64,000 nucleotides of DNA from Diatrype stigma (GCA_022225965.2 JAKJXP020000002.1:806001-870000); one strand, 5' to 3'; shown: positions 24,202 through 36,080, counted from the stretch's first letter. Numbers and translations are program-made. Notes: generated by a model not told the origin, from the letters alone.

Positions 24202-25812
24202 TTACACCAGCATGACATCCTCCGACGCGGCGTCGCCCTCGCCCTCGGCATCCTCGTCCTCCCCCTCTAGCCGCAGGAACGGGTGGCGCAGGGCATCCTC
24301 GGCGCTGATCCGCTTGCTGGGGTCGAGATCCATGCATAGCTTGAGGAACTCGATGGCGGCCTTCTCGTCGTCGGTCAGCTGGCCCGCGGGCGGAGGCTTG
24401 GCTCCATCCTTGCCACTGTTGCTGGCGGCAGCGGCGGCGGCAGCGGCAGAGGGGTCGCTGCGGCACGTGCTCCAGAGCATGATCTTCTCGAAGGAGAAGC
24501 CGGCGGCGCCGACGGTGGGGATGTTGGTGTCGAAGACGCAGCCGTGCAGCTGGCCGGCCTGCTTCATGCGGCGCGAGCCGAAGATGGTGGCGATCTCGAT
24601 CATGGCCTCGACGTCGTCGGCGCTGTTGAAGAAGGGGAAGCGGCGGCACAGGATGGTCAGGAGGATGACGCCGGCCGACCACACGTCGATCTTGGTGGTC
24701 TGCTCCGTGCACTTGAACAGCACCTCGGGGGCGCGGAAGCCGCGCGTGCCGGCGCGGTTGGCGCGCCGCGACGGCCGCGTGTCGTTCTTGGGGTAGCCCA
24801 GCTGCGGGCCGGCGTGGGCCGACGTGAAGGCGACCGAGTTCTTCAGGCGCTGGCGCCGCGTCTGCGCGTCCTCGTGGCACAGGCAGGGCTTGTTCTCGAG
24901 CCCTTCGCGCTCGGCCAGGCCGAAGTCGACGAGCACGCCGCGCTTCTTGTCCGGGTCGTACAGGAAGTTGGTCGGCTTGATGTCGCGGTGGATGATGCCG
25001 TGGGCGTGCACGGCCGCCAGCGCCGCGAACAGCGACCGCAGGTAGATGCGCATGTCGGCCACGTTCATCTGCGGGTAGTACTTGCGGAAGTCCTGGTGCC
25101 GGAAGTACGGCAGGATGGCCACCACCTGGTCCGACTGCCGGAACGCCGTGATCAAGGGGCACACCGACGGCGAGTCCCGCAGGTCGTGCAGCAGCTCCAG
25201 CTCGTTGAAGATCCGCGACGGCGACGACGTCACGTAGATCTTCTTGATGGCGACGTACTTCGGCTTCCGCCGCGTCTGCTGCAGCTGCTGCCCCGTCGTT
25301 GGACGCGAGCTAGAATGGGAGCCGGAGTGGGAGCTAGAGTGGGAGCGGGAGGCGCTTCGGAGAGGCGGAGGCGTCCACTGGTGGTGCTCCTTGGCGTCGA
25401 GATCCCACTGGTTGTGGTAGTGGTGGTAACGGATGTCTTCGGCTTTGTAGACTGTCGAGAAGGTGCCCTCGCCTATTCGTTTTATCAACCGGTAGTTATC
25501 CTTGAAGTTTGAGAATGTGCTGTTCAGCTTCTCCATGTCCTCCCGCACGGACAAGTCGATGTGTTCGTCCTCGTCGGAAGACTCTGTGTCGCCCTCGTCT
25601 GGGTCGTCCTGGTTCTCTTCGTTGTCCCCCTCTTCCATGTCCTCGTCTGCTACCGGGTCGTCGTACACGCCCCCTTCGTCGTCCTCCTCCTCGGCCCGCT
25701 GTGTCTGACTCTGTGTCGCGTCGTCCAATTCCGATGTCTCATCACCGGCGGGCCCATCCTCGTGGATCTGAAACGACTCCTTCGGTATGCGGCGTTGCGT
25801 GACTGCGGCCAT
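24202..25812 (-). CDS. CDC7: CDC7-type protein kinase (DDK catalytic subunit)
   Basis: Serine/threonine kinase that, with its Dbf4 partner, phosphorylates Mcm2-7 to fire replication origins in the nucleus. It is a single exon of 536 residues. An acidic N-terminus (about 1-95) precedes the kinase domain: glycine loop IGEGTFSTVYKAED (113-126), invariant lysine in YVAIKKIY (Lys190), catalytic loop HRDIKPTNFLYD (275-286), VDFGLAE (295-301), activation segment AGTRGFRAPEVL (354-365) and DVWSAGVILL. Kinase insert 1, between the loop and Lys190, is unusually long, rich in His, Ser and Thr. Insert 2 before the activation segment carries the usual KNSVAFTSAHAGPQLGYP region. A polyalanine run (about 466-474) interrupts the C-lobe, as large inserts do in this family. 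The ATG at 25812 is the first in frame and fits. Confidence 0.93.
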   Translation of the reverse strand: MAAVTQRRIPKESFQIHEDGPAGDETSELDDATQSQTQRAEEEDDEGGVYDDPVADEDMEEGDNEENQDDPDEGDTESSDEDEHIDLSVREDMEKLNSTFSNFKDNYRLIKRIGEGTFSTVYKAEDIRYHHYHNQWDLDAKEHHQWTPPPLRSASRSHSSSHSGSHSSSRPTTGQQLQQTRRKPKYVAIKKIYVTSSPSRIFNELELLHDLRDSPSVCPLITAFRQSDQVVAILPYFRHQDFRKYYPQMNVADMRIYLRSLFAALAAVHAHGIIHRDIKPTNFLYDPDKKRGVLVDFGLAEREGLENKPCLCHEDAQTRRQRLKNSVAFTSAHAGPQLGYPKNDTRPSRRANRAGTRGFRAPEVLFKCTEQTTKIDVWSAGVILLTILCRRFPFFNSADDVEAMIEIATIFGSRRMKQAGQLHGCVFDTNIPTVGAAGFSFEKIMLWSTCRSDPSAAAAAAAASNSGKDGAKPPPAGQLTDDEKAAIEFLKLCMDLDPSKRISAEDALRHPFLRLEGEDEDAEGEGDAASEDVMLV

Positions 25813-27046
25813 GTTGTCTGTGGACTTCGACTTCTTGACGAAACTGGCCGGGCTGGTTGAAGGACTCCGCGGAAGTCAAACGTAGAGGCTACTGTTTGTA
25901 ATCACCAAAACAAGCTGCCCACCACTAATACACGGCCCTTATGTACCTACCCAGAGCCAGTCCCTTACTCTTTCAACTGGCCAATATCTACTCATCCGCC
26001 TGAAGTCCCACACGCACACAGGCAGCTGGATCTGGAAGTGGAGGGCGACAGAGCACCTATATCATAACCTAGAGCCGAGGCTGCAAGAGAAAACGCTGGG
26101 AGGTTATACGATATTTCTTCCGGGACGCCAGTATTGTTCGAATATTCGAATATTCGAATAGTCGAATAGTCGAATAGTCGAACTGTTCGAAATGCTTCGG
26201 ATTGGCTGGGAAGAAATGTATGAATCTGGTCTCGGTCCGGGTCTGGCTGGTTGCTGTCTGTTTACTTTCTAAGTTCGTTGGAAAGTCAATATGAAAGTCA
26301 ATAAATAACATGATAACGTTAGCGATAAGCATTAGTTAGGTAGCTGAGCCTGTATGTACAGTACAACACAGTTGACACCCTGCTGTAAACCGCTGCCGTG
26401 CACATGCTACAGTGACCCGCGACCACCACAGAGCGCGTTTAAGTGGGTTTCAATCCATTAAACTACATGTAGGTACCACCTAACTAGTATGTACGTACAT
26501 ACAAGTTCTGTCAACGGGCGCAGCCGGCAGGCGCGGGGCATCGCATAGCATCGCCATGTGGGAGCGCGTTGGAGGGTCAGAGGGTCCGAGTCTCCGAGGA
26601 AGGCTTGATCGAAACGTATTTGGTCCTAGACTAACTAATACCAGTTAAGTCCCAAGTAAACAAAAACAAATTGCTGGCCGTTGCTAAGGAAAACCAGCCA
26701 ATCAGCATGCATCTTTGCCTGCTTTTCACCGTCCATCCCCTCCTTCACATCCACCATCTTCAGGCCCTCTTCATGCATGTCACGGATACATCATCGTCCG
26801 AGGTTGTCGCAAAACACCATCGCCGAGTTGATCTCGTTTTTCTTGACATTCTCACACCCACACCCACACGACATCGCCTAGCAATATTAAGATACCAGTT
26901 CCAAGACTATTGCAAGCGCAATAGTTATTTCTTTCTGTCCTCTCAATTATTTGCGCTTCAGGCTTTGAGCTTTACGTCTACATATTCGAACCACTGGACT
27001 CGAAACCCGCGACTAGGCGTAACTACACGCCAACGATCGACTCAAG
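25813..27046. promoter_or_regulatory. Shared divergent promoter region of CDC7 and condensin subunit 1
   Basis: A 1234-bp spacer between two divergent cell-cycle genes. GAGCGCGTT occurs twice in the same orientation, at 26431-26439 and 26572-26580; its complement AACGCGCTC resembles the MBF/E2F core (ACGCGN). An 8-bp tandem array lies at 26139-26186. Short open frames at 26671-27108 overlap the leader of the condensin gene and look non-coding. The regulatory reading is inference from site similarity and gene function. Confidence 0.3.
26139..26186. repeat. 8-bp tandem repeat CGAATAKT
   Basis: Six consecutive 8-bp units: CGAATATT twice, CGAATAGT three times and CGAACTGT once, then a partial TCGAA. 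The units are near-palindromic (TTCGAA centres). The array is about 330 bp upstream of the CDC7 start codon. Confidence 0.9.
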
Positions 27047-30000
27047 ATGGACTCGATCAATTTCGACATCAACGATGCGCTCAAGCATTACATGAGCGAC
27101 CCTGCTAGCATCTCGACACCAGAAGCCGATGGCGCCCTCGTCGACTGCGAGACCGACCCGGAGGCCTTATCGAACATCGCCCTCATCAACCAGGTTCTGA
27201 ACCCTATAGTTGATGCCGTAGCAGAGAACCCGGATGCCATCACGCGTAGTTCCTACTTCGACTCGCTACAGTTCTTGCTTAAGTGCGCACCCACTTCCCT
27301 TGCATCCCCTGTAACCCCAGATTCTGGACCTTTTCCTTGCTCCCCGTCATCTTCACTGCAGCCATGTTCAAGTACAGCAGAAGCAGCAGCCTCGAGAAGA
27401 ATACAAGAACCAATTTCTGAACTATTCACCAAATCTAGATACACCCAGTTCCTGCCTACACATGCCCTCAGCAAGATCTTCGACTTGATCATGAGCGGCC
27501 TGGCAGCCGAATCCGACGCCATCAACCACGATCTCGAGAACCCCGAGGAACAGGAGATGATCAGCCATCACAAGTCCCTGCTCGAGATCTACGGCTTCCT
27601 CTTGCAATGGACGATCGCCTGCGTCGAGACCAAGGCCGCCGAGAAGTCATCAACAGCACCCGTGTCGAGGGCGAGGGGTAGGGGCGGAAAGGCCAAGACC
27701 GCAGCGGCGAAAGACAAAGATGGCAGTTGGGATAGCGCGGCGCAGCTGCAAACTGCCCTGGATGTTATGTCCAAGGTCATGAAGCTGAAGCTTGCCAAGA
27801 TCTTCTTGACCACGAGCGAACGAGACACATTCATTGGACTACTAACGAGACCAGTGTACATGGTGCTAGAAAGCGAGCAGAGAGTCAAGAACACGGCCAT
27901 CCGGATGCATGCCTTCAAGGTGCTCTGCATAGCTGTCAAGCACCACGGACACGGATATGGTACGTCTGATCTTCAATCTTGGTGAGCTTGTGTACTGAGA
28001 TATAGCAGCGTCACAAATCTCCATCGTCCAGAACTTGACCTACTTCGAACATCTGTCAGAGCCTATGGCTGAGTTCTTGCATATTCTTGCCGAACAATAC
28101 GATTACCCCCAGCTAGCCGACGAAATCCTCAGAGAACTCAGTAATAAGGAGTTCAATTCTAACGACACTAGGGGTCCTAAATCTGTTTCATCCTTCATCG
28201 TCAAGCTCTCAGAACTCGCCCCCAGAATAGTCATAAAACAAATGACTATGCTCGCAAAACAGTTAGACAGCGAGGCAAGTTTCTTCCTTGATCGAGTCTT
28301 CGGCTTCGACTAACCCCCTATTAGTCTTATACACTGAGGTGCTCGCTTATTGAAGTCTGCGGTAACATGATCGCTCATCTAAGCAACCAAGATGAACGCG
28401 GCGAAAACCACAAGTCTCAACTGAATGCTTTCTTCGATGTGCTCGAGGAACGTTTCCTAGATGTCAACCCCTACTGCCGATGCCGGGTTCTCCAAGTATA
28501 CGCGAAGCTGTGTGACCTCGATCAGAAGTTTCCCAAGCGACGTCAAAAAGCCGCTGAGCTTGCTTGCCGCAGTCTCGAGGACAAGAGCAGTAATGTGAGG
28601 AGAAATGCGATCAAGTTGATGGGATGTCTCATCAAATCACATCCCTTCACCGTTTTGCATGGCGCACAGTTATCGCGAAAGGATTGGCAGGAACGCCTTG
28701 ATAAGGTCGATGCTGAGCTTAATGCGCTGAAGCCACCAGCTGGAGAGCCGGGGTTGGGAGATGATAAGGCTAATACGACTGCCATGGTGGATGAACCGAC
28801 CCAGGTCGAATCACCCAAGAAACCCGACCAGATGAGCGAAGAGGAAAAGGCTGCTATCGTCCAAAAGGCGCAGGAGGATGCCGCCACGTCTGAGGCCATT
28901 GAGAAACTGACCCTTACAAAACGGTATTACACTGATGCGCTCAAGTTCATCGATGTCCTGCATGAGGCGACGAAGACTGCGGTCCAGCTCCTTGGCGCCA
29001 AAAACAAATCGGAGGTGATCGAGGCCATGGACTACCTAGAGATCGGGAATGCTTACAACATCGAAGACAACATGGTTGGTATTCGACGAATGATGCGCCT
29101 GATCTGGACCAAGGGCAACAGCGATGAAGGCAAGGGTGTGCAAACGCATCTAATCGATTGCTATAGACGTTTGTTCTTCGAAGCACCGGATCATTTCACC
29201 CCCAATGACGCCGCTATTTACATCGCACGAAATATGATTAGTCTTACGGCGGGAACAACACCGGCAGAGCTGACGAGCTTGGAGCAGCTACTCGCGACTA
29301 TGATGAAGGGCGGCATGATCTCTGACCGGGTCATCACCAAGCTGTGGGACATTTACGGCTTCCAGAAGCGGGAGATCTCGCGGTCCCAACGGAGAGGTGC
29401 CATCATCGTGCTGGGAATGCTTGCTACCGCCTCGCCAGAGATTGTAGCAGGCGAAATTGAGACGATGCTTCGGACTGGTCTTGGATCTCATGGTAGAAAC
29501 GATCTCCAGCTAGCCAAGTTCACTTGTATCGCTCTAAGGAGACTGAATCCCACAGGTCGTCAGGCTAAGGATTCGACGGTCAAGTTCAGCCGCCTTTCAA
29601 ATGAGCATGCTGTACTGAGCAGGCTTGCGGCTATCACTGAGGTTCCAAGCGACAGCAAAGAGTGGTTTGGTGTTGCCGAACAGGCGATCAATGCCATATA
29701 TGCTATCTCGAAGCATCCCGATACTCTGTGCTCTGAGGTCATCAGACGCAGGACTAAGGTCGTGTTTGCAGTACAAAAATCGCCATCGGGCTCTCGACCT
29801 GGCTCACGCGACGAAGATGACACGACTGTACAGGACCAAGGTATGACGCAGGGGTTCACAATGGGCTTGAATGAGCCCACAAAGACCATCAGTAAACCCA
29901 CACCAGAGCCACCGGCTGAGCCGAAGCAGAAGGCGGCAATCGCCCTTTCCCAGCTTCTCTTCATCGTCGGCCACGTAGCCATCAAGCAGATCGTTCATCT

Positions 30001-31096
30001 GGAACTATGTGAGCTGGACTTCAAGCGACGGAAGCAGGAGAAGGAGAAGGACTCGGCGTCGGACCCAGCCCAGAAGCGAGTGTCCACGGGCGGTCGTAAG
30101 AGCAAGACCCCTGCACCACCGGAGGAGGGGGATGAGCTGGACTTGATCGGTGGCACGACCGAGGACGATTTCACGGAAGCCATGGCGCACATCCGAGAGC
30201 GCGAGCTCCTGTTCGGCCCGCAATCGCTATTGGCCAACTTCGGCCCACTCGTGGCCGAGATCTGCTCGCGCAGCGACGTGTACCGCGACAAGGGCCTGCA
30301 GGCGGCAGCGACGCTGGCGCTGGCCAAGCTGATGTGCGTCAGCAGCGAGTACTGCGAGGCACACCTGCCGCTGCTGATCACGATCATGGAGCGGTCGCCA
30401 GACGCGGCGGTGCGGTCGAATGTGGTGATTGCGCTGGGCGACATGGCCGTGTGCTTCAACCACCTGATCGACGAGAACACTGACTTCCTGTACCGGCGGC
30501 TGGCGGACCGCGACATCTCGGTCAAGCGCACGTGCCTGATGACGCTGACGTTCCTGATTCTGGCGGGTCAGGTGAAGGTCAAGGGCCAGCTGGGTGAGAT
30601 GGCCAAGTGCCTCGAGGATGAGGACAAGCGCATCGCCGACTTGGCCCGCATGTTCTTCAGCGAGTTGAGCACCAAGGACAACGCCGTCTACAACCACTTC
30701 GTCGACATGTTCAGCCTCCTGTCCGCGGGCCAGATGGACGAGGAGCCGTTCCGCCGGATCGTGAAGTTCTTGTTGGGCTTTGTAGAAAAGGTAAGTCCCA
30801 CCAAGTCCCCTCGCTTTACCCCCTTTTACGTGACCCACCGGCCTCCAAATCCCTCCTCCCCACCCTCATGCCTATATCTTTGAATTTGTTAGGAGCACAA
30901 GCTAACCACGAAAAAATCGAAACAGGACAAGCACGCCAAGCAGCTGGCCGAGAAGCTGGCGGCCCGCCTGCAGAGATGCGAGACGGAGCGCCAGTGGAAC
31001 GACGTCGCGTTCGCCCTGGGCCTGCTGCAGCACAAGAACGAGGAGATCACCAAGGTGGTGGGAGAAGGATTCAAGGTGATCCAGGCATCCGCGTAA
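27047..31096 (+). CDS. YCS4: Condensin complex subunit 1 (Ycs4/Cnd1/CAP-D2)
   Basis: HEAT-repeat non-SMC subunit of condensin, needed for mitotic chromosome compaction. Five exons, 27047-27282, 27439-27959, 28006-28274, 28325-30790 and 30926-31096, give about 1220 residues, normal for the family. Joins restore FDSLQFLLKYTQFLPTHALS across intron 1, and LDSESYTLRCSLIEVCGNMI across intron 3. N-terminal Cnd1_N blocks include SKIFDLIMSGLAAE and LLEIYGFLLQWTIACVE. The central block NPYCRCRVLQVYAKLCDL is followed by the C-terminal Cnd1 domain (SDVYRDKGLQAAATLALAKL, RSNVVIALGDMAVCFNHLID, MTLTFLILAGQVKVKGQLGE). The C-terminus DKHAKQLAEKLAARLQRCET is typical. Intron 3 (28275-28324) begins with GC, not GT. 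Intron 1 is 156 nt, a multiple of three, and has no stop in frame. Exon 5 could start earlier at the GTTAG near 30891, but the CAG at 30923-30925 gives the conserved FVEKDKHAKQ. Confidence 0.93.
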
Positions 31097-31512
31097 TCGT
31101 ACGCAGCTGCGTGGGATTTCCAGGACCAAGATGGTGATGGTGATGCGTGTAATGTGATGTGATGATGATCATGCGTTGACGGGACAGGATGGGTTGAATA
31201 GGTGGTCTAAGTTAACTGGTTGGCCGGCGCTGAGGAGTCCTGCGTTGTAGATATGGATGGGTCAGCGTGCAGTAACTAACAGAGTGAGCTGTGTGCGAGA
31301 TGATTGTTTTTGGAGACCTTCCGTGATCGCCTACTTATACTGCATAATTGTTTATTCACCTGGAACGAATCGTTCAGCTCATCCAATGCTATGCGCTATA
31401 GACCTCATAGTCAGGGGGATCTTCTATCGTGTTTCAAGTTACATGGTGTGATGAATGAGTTCCCCCAACTATCTTCAAACCGATCTACTGACTGACTACC
31501 TTAGGTGCTTAA

Positions 31513-34454
31513 CTATAGCTCCCCGATAACCACCTGGCTGTTGTCCTCTCCTGAATCTACTACCGCTTTGTGCAGCAATTCCTCCGCCCCTCCCGCCCCT
31601 TCACCCCCTTCCTCATCCCCATTCTCACCCTCGACCACAAACCAATCCCGAACCACAACCTCCCCCTTCCGCACCCGCTCCCAAACATCCGGCACGCACG
31701 TCCCCGGCTCCAGGACGTAGCAGCGCGGGCCCGGGAACGGCGGCTCCAGGCTCACCCACGCCCACGCGTTGCGGGGCCCGTGCGTCCTGTAACCGTCGCC
31801 CACTCCGCCTTCGCCTTCGCCTTCGCCATTGTCGTCGCCGTCGTTGTCGTTACGATGGAGTTGAGGTTGGGGATGGGGTTGGGGTTGGCCGATGTTGGTG
31901 ATGGGCACCTTCCCGGTCGCGACGTCCCACCCGCCCACCGCCCGCGCGAAGATGGCGTGCGCCGCCGCCGGCGCGTACGCCGGCACCATGTGGCCCGCCT
32001 GGAACACGCGCGTGAAGCTGAGGCGGCCGAGCTGCCGCGTCAGGCCCGCTACCATCATCTCCTCCTCTTCCTCTTCCTCGTCGTAGCTCTTCGATGGCAC
32101 AAGAAGCCGCGCGTACCCGGCCCGCTCGGCGAACTCGGCCTGCCGCGCCCACGGCACCGCCAGGCTGGCGGCTTCGCCGCCTACCCAGTTCGCGGCGTAG
32201 TCGCGGTCGCCGTATATGAGGTGGACGGAGAAGGGGGTGGGGGAGGAGGGGGAGAAGTTGGTGTTGTTGTGGTGGTGGTCGAGGAGCCAGGCGAGGTCGT
32301 CGAGGAACCCGCTCCGGATGTGGTCGTCGTTGGCCGTGAAGGCTCCGTTTACGGGAAGGCTTGTTGCGGTGAAGTTCACGGGTACGCCGAGTGCGGCCTG
32401 TGGTTATTTGTAAGTAAGGTATATGACTAGGTGGGCTCCAGGGGTTATTTGATCATGTTTGCGTCTCTTCCCCCTTTTCTTTTTCTTGTCTGCCCTGTTC
32501 GACCTTTCGTAAGGGGCGGGAGAGGTGAAGTTGGCGAGGGCACCTGTAATTATACCAAGCAGGTACTTATTGTATAACCTCGCACGACATCTGCGCAATC
32601 TGCTTACCTGCACGTGCGCCTGGCGCAGGTACCCGAGGTAGTGCGGCGGCGGGAAGGGGTCTTGCTTCGGATGTCCGATGTCGAACCAGCCGCGGGCCCG
32701 GTAGTACGGCTGCGACATGTACGCCGCCCAGGGCGCCATGGCGCACTCTTCGGTGGTGTTGGTGCAGACCTCGCTGATGTTCCTCCTGCGGGCGAGCAGG
32801 TCGAGACCCGCGGGGTCGTGGTCCCGGAGGTAGTCGGCGCACGCCGAGACCTGGGCCTTGCAGCCGTGCGGGCGCGACCAGTTCGACCACAGCTCGCCTT
32901 CGAGAGCCGCGTCGAAAATATGGAGGCCGTAGGTCTTTTGAAGTTCGTGTGGGGTTTTTTCACATGTGTTAGTCAGTGTTGTAAAAAATCGTGTCATCGT
33001 CTTTCGCGTAAAAATTACAGACTCAAACCCCTGGCCCCTGACTGCAGACATCTGCACTTAACTACCACGCATCTGGGCGTGGAGAGATAGGGTGGCGAGC
33101 CAAAGCAAGGCATAACGAGGGAGATCCCCAACTCACGTTATACGACGGAAATGTAATAAAACTCTCCATCTGCGTCACCACGTCGATGCCACCATTTATG
33201 ATACCCAAGGTGTCCAGGTGGAGGTATTGCGCACCCTCCCACTCTTGTGTTGCCCGGGCCGCACCCGTGTTCGCACCCGCGATCTTCTCGTTCATCTCCT
33301 GGAAGAACCGCGCGAACCGGGGCCCGTAGTGGCCGCCATAGCTCTCGGCCCAGAGGCTGATACGGCCGTGCTCGGGACGGTAGTGCGGGAACTCGCCGAA
33401 CCACGTCTGGGCGAAGTGCCAGAGCGCGTGTGCGGCGCGCGTCGTCGTGTTGGCCGTGCCGCGGTCCGCCCGCTGGCTGCCGAACGTGCCGACGCCCGCC
33501 GTGAGGTTCACCAGCTTCCCGAAGTCGGGGGGCGCCGCCTCCCCGTCCCCGGTCGTGAAGTTGGTGGGCACGATCTCGTAGTAGTCCGTCCCGCCGTCTA
33601 TGTCGTCCTCTCTGCTGCGGCTCAGCCGGACGGTCGCGTTGGTGAGCACGTCGTAGCTGAAGCCGACCTGGGCCGGCTGGTCGATGTACAGCATGTTGGC
33701 CTCGTTGTTCCACGACCACGGGTTGAGGTACGTGGTGGCCGAGTCGTTCGCCACGAAGCACGGCCCGTTCTCCCGCAGCAGCCCGATCAGCGACGACGCG
33801 CCCGGCCCGCCGTTCAGCCAGATGGCCAGCGGCGCCTCGGCCGCGGGCTTGTTGCGCGCCTCGAAGAACCAGAAGAATCTGTTTGCAAGTTTGCCCCCGT
33901 GTCAGGCGGCGCTTTCAAGCAGAAAAGACCACACGAACTACGCAACGTGATGTTTCATTTCACGGGGTAATAGCCGGAATCGTACCAAACGACTTAGGAT
34001 TGGGCTGGGGCTGACTCACGTGTTGATGGGATACTGCTGCGCTTCTCCGTATTCCTCCCCGTCATCGAGGAACCCGGGCGGGAGATGGACGTAGCCTGAG
34101 TACGATTTGACTCCGGGTGTTGTCTCGCAGATACCGGGCTACAATACGTACATACCCATGGGCAGACGTGATTCTGGTTAGCATCTTTCGTTTTATAGAT
34201 TCGGTGATGATGCTCCCGGTTATTGACTCTGTTTTTGTCTTTCAACTCCATCGAATACCTCTCCCTTTCTATAGACGGATGCGCAAACGGCACATGCCCA
34301 CTTTCATGACCAGACTAACCTCCTTGAACGAAATCGTGACATTCTCGTGAAATTTCGATCTCAACATCGTGACACCCTCGGGTTCAGGCGGAAACTGAGC
34401 GCTGGCGCGGAGGCTCAGCAGAAGGGCGCTCGATAGGACCGAGTCAAGCCGCAT
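31513..34454 (-). CDS. Secreted serine carboxypeptidase, family S10
   Basis: Removes C-terminal residues from peptides at acid pH, outside the cell or in the vacuole. Five exons, 34454-34320, 34138-34020, 33878-33137, 32934-32608 and 32397-31513, give about 735 residues, longer than the usual 480-650. Signal peptide: [19 protein letters not shown]. The substrate-binding loop is [20 protein letters not shown]. The catalytic triad is complete: Ser in [11 protein letters not shown], Asp in [15 protein letters not shown] and His in [11 protein letters not shown]. Joins restore SYNTYGL (exon 3/4, acceptor CAAAAG) and [15 protein letters not shown] (exon 4/5). Many N-x-S/T sites fit secretion. Oddities are a run of seven Glu before the His block and an acidic C-terminal extension (about 100 residues, ending VVIGEL). 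Introns 3 and 5 of the locus are about 200 bp and partly open, so alternative splice models are possible. Confidence 0.86.
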
Positions 34455-35122
34455 CTTGCAATTGATCTATTTCATCCGAATCCTATTGATTGGCTATTCA
34501 CAGACTACTGGCATGATACCTATGTGTATACTGTCTGAAGTCACAAAGTCTAGATAGCTTTACCTCCGAGACAAGATGCTTTCGAATTTGCCCGAGGAAA
34601 TGATATGGTATACGTCACATAGGCATGCGGCGTAGCTGAAGCCAATGGTAAACCCCCTGGTACTACCTTCTATATAGGGGTTAGTTCCTACTCGGTTGTT
34701 CATTCCGACAAATGTGATCGAATGGGGAGTACGTGAAAGGACATCCAATCAGAAAATAGAGGCTGAAGGGTTTCTAACGTCCGAACTGGAACAAGGAACA
34801 CGATCCTGACAGCCAACGGCGCCTTGATCAATAGGGGGCCTTCAGCATACCCGAAGATATGCCGTACATTATCACTTATTAGTTCAGGTCTGATCTGTAA
34901 GCACCTAGACTTACCGACGTCCCATGTACGTACAATGACTGCCGGATTGCTCGGCCTTCATCAAGTATGAAGGTGTACATCAACTAGAGTGTAAACCACC
35001 TGAATGACCGTATGCAATAGGTATTGGCGCGCAAGTTCGTTTACACATATAGTTGGAAACCAGTTATATAGTGCACACTACCGGTTTTGACATCGAAAAT
35101 AGCAAGGAGATCCTCATTCATA

Positions 35123-36080
35123 ATGAGCCTCTCGCCACGGAGCCTGCTGACATGGGTAGTCATCAGTGCCTTGCACTGTTGGGTCATACTGCTCGTCACC
35201 AACTCACCAACCTTCAACCGTCTCTCACTCTTCCTCAACCCCTTCTCAACCTTTACTTCTTCTTTATCTTCCTCGTCCCAGACACCCATCACTGCGGCCA
35301 CGCCGTTCCTGGATGCCATCAAGGCTCGGCGCACTTACTATGCACTGAACAAGACTCTCCCCATCAGCCATGGTCGAATCACGCAGATCGTCGAAGAAGC
35401 TATCCAGGCGGTTCCTAGCGCTTTCAACTCGCAGTCGAACAGGGCGGTGGTCTTGTTGGGAGCCGAGCATGACGCGCTGTGGGATATCGCTGCCGACGTG
35501 CTGAAGAATCACGTCTCGGAAGAGCAGTGGGACTCCACGAGCCAGAGAATAGCCGGGTTCAAGGCTGCATCGGGAACAGTAAGACAGAGACCGTTCTTTA
35601 GTTACGATTTATTGCGACACCGATCTTTCTCCCCGACACCCCCTCGTCTTCCCCCTTCCCCTATACCCACATTTCAGCTGTCACTCACTTTCTCACTCAC
35701 GCACGTATGCCATCACGTGGCTCCTAAGAACTAACTCGTCGCTGCAACCACAGATCCTCCTCTTCGCAGACGAAAAAGTGATGAGCGCATCCATCGCCAA
35801 CGCCCCGACCTACGCCACCCAGTTCCCCGCATGGGCCGCGCATTCGGAAGGGATGCTGCAGCTCGCGCTCTGGACGGCTCTGGAGCTCGAGGGGTTGGGC
35901 GCCAACCTGCAGCACTACAACCCCTTAATCGACGCCAGGGTCACCGAGACGTGGCAGGTTCCTGCCTCGTGGCGTCTGAGGGCCCAGCTCGTCTTCGGAG
36001 GCCGCAGCAGCACAGGCCTGCCCAGGCAGAAGTCCGTCCGCCCTGTCGAAGAGAAGCTCAGGGTGTTTGGTGCTGAGTGA
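35123..36080 (+). CDS. Nitroreductase-family protein, Frm2/Hbn1 type
   Basis: FMN-dependent NAD(P)H oxidoreductase family; yeast Frm2 and Hbn1 belong to the fatty-acid and oxidative stress response. Two exons, 35123-35578 and 35754-36080, encode about 260 residues. Core blocks: FLDAIKARRTYYALNKTLPI, AIQAVPSAFNSQSNRAVVLLG, FADEKVMSA and the C-terminal WTALELEGLGANLQHYNPLI, with QLVFGGRS near the end. Family members usually begin near the FLDAIKARR block. Here about 60 residues precede it, with a hydrophobic stretch (LLTWVVISALHCWVILLV), which may anchor or target the protein. A small intron near 35150 (GTAGTCATCAG) cannot be excluded. The start ATG at 35123 is the first in frame; upstream codons have no ATG. 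The intron 35579-35753 is 175 bp and phase 0. Confidence 0.85.

Noticed and set aside
32404..32607. Reading through the last carboxypeptidase intron ([16 protein letters not shown]...)
   Set aside because: Splicing it out gives the conserved [13 protein letters not shown]; the open frame in the intron is basic low-complexity and ends in a stop.
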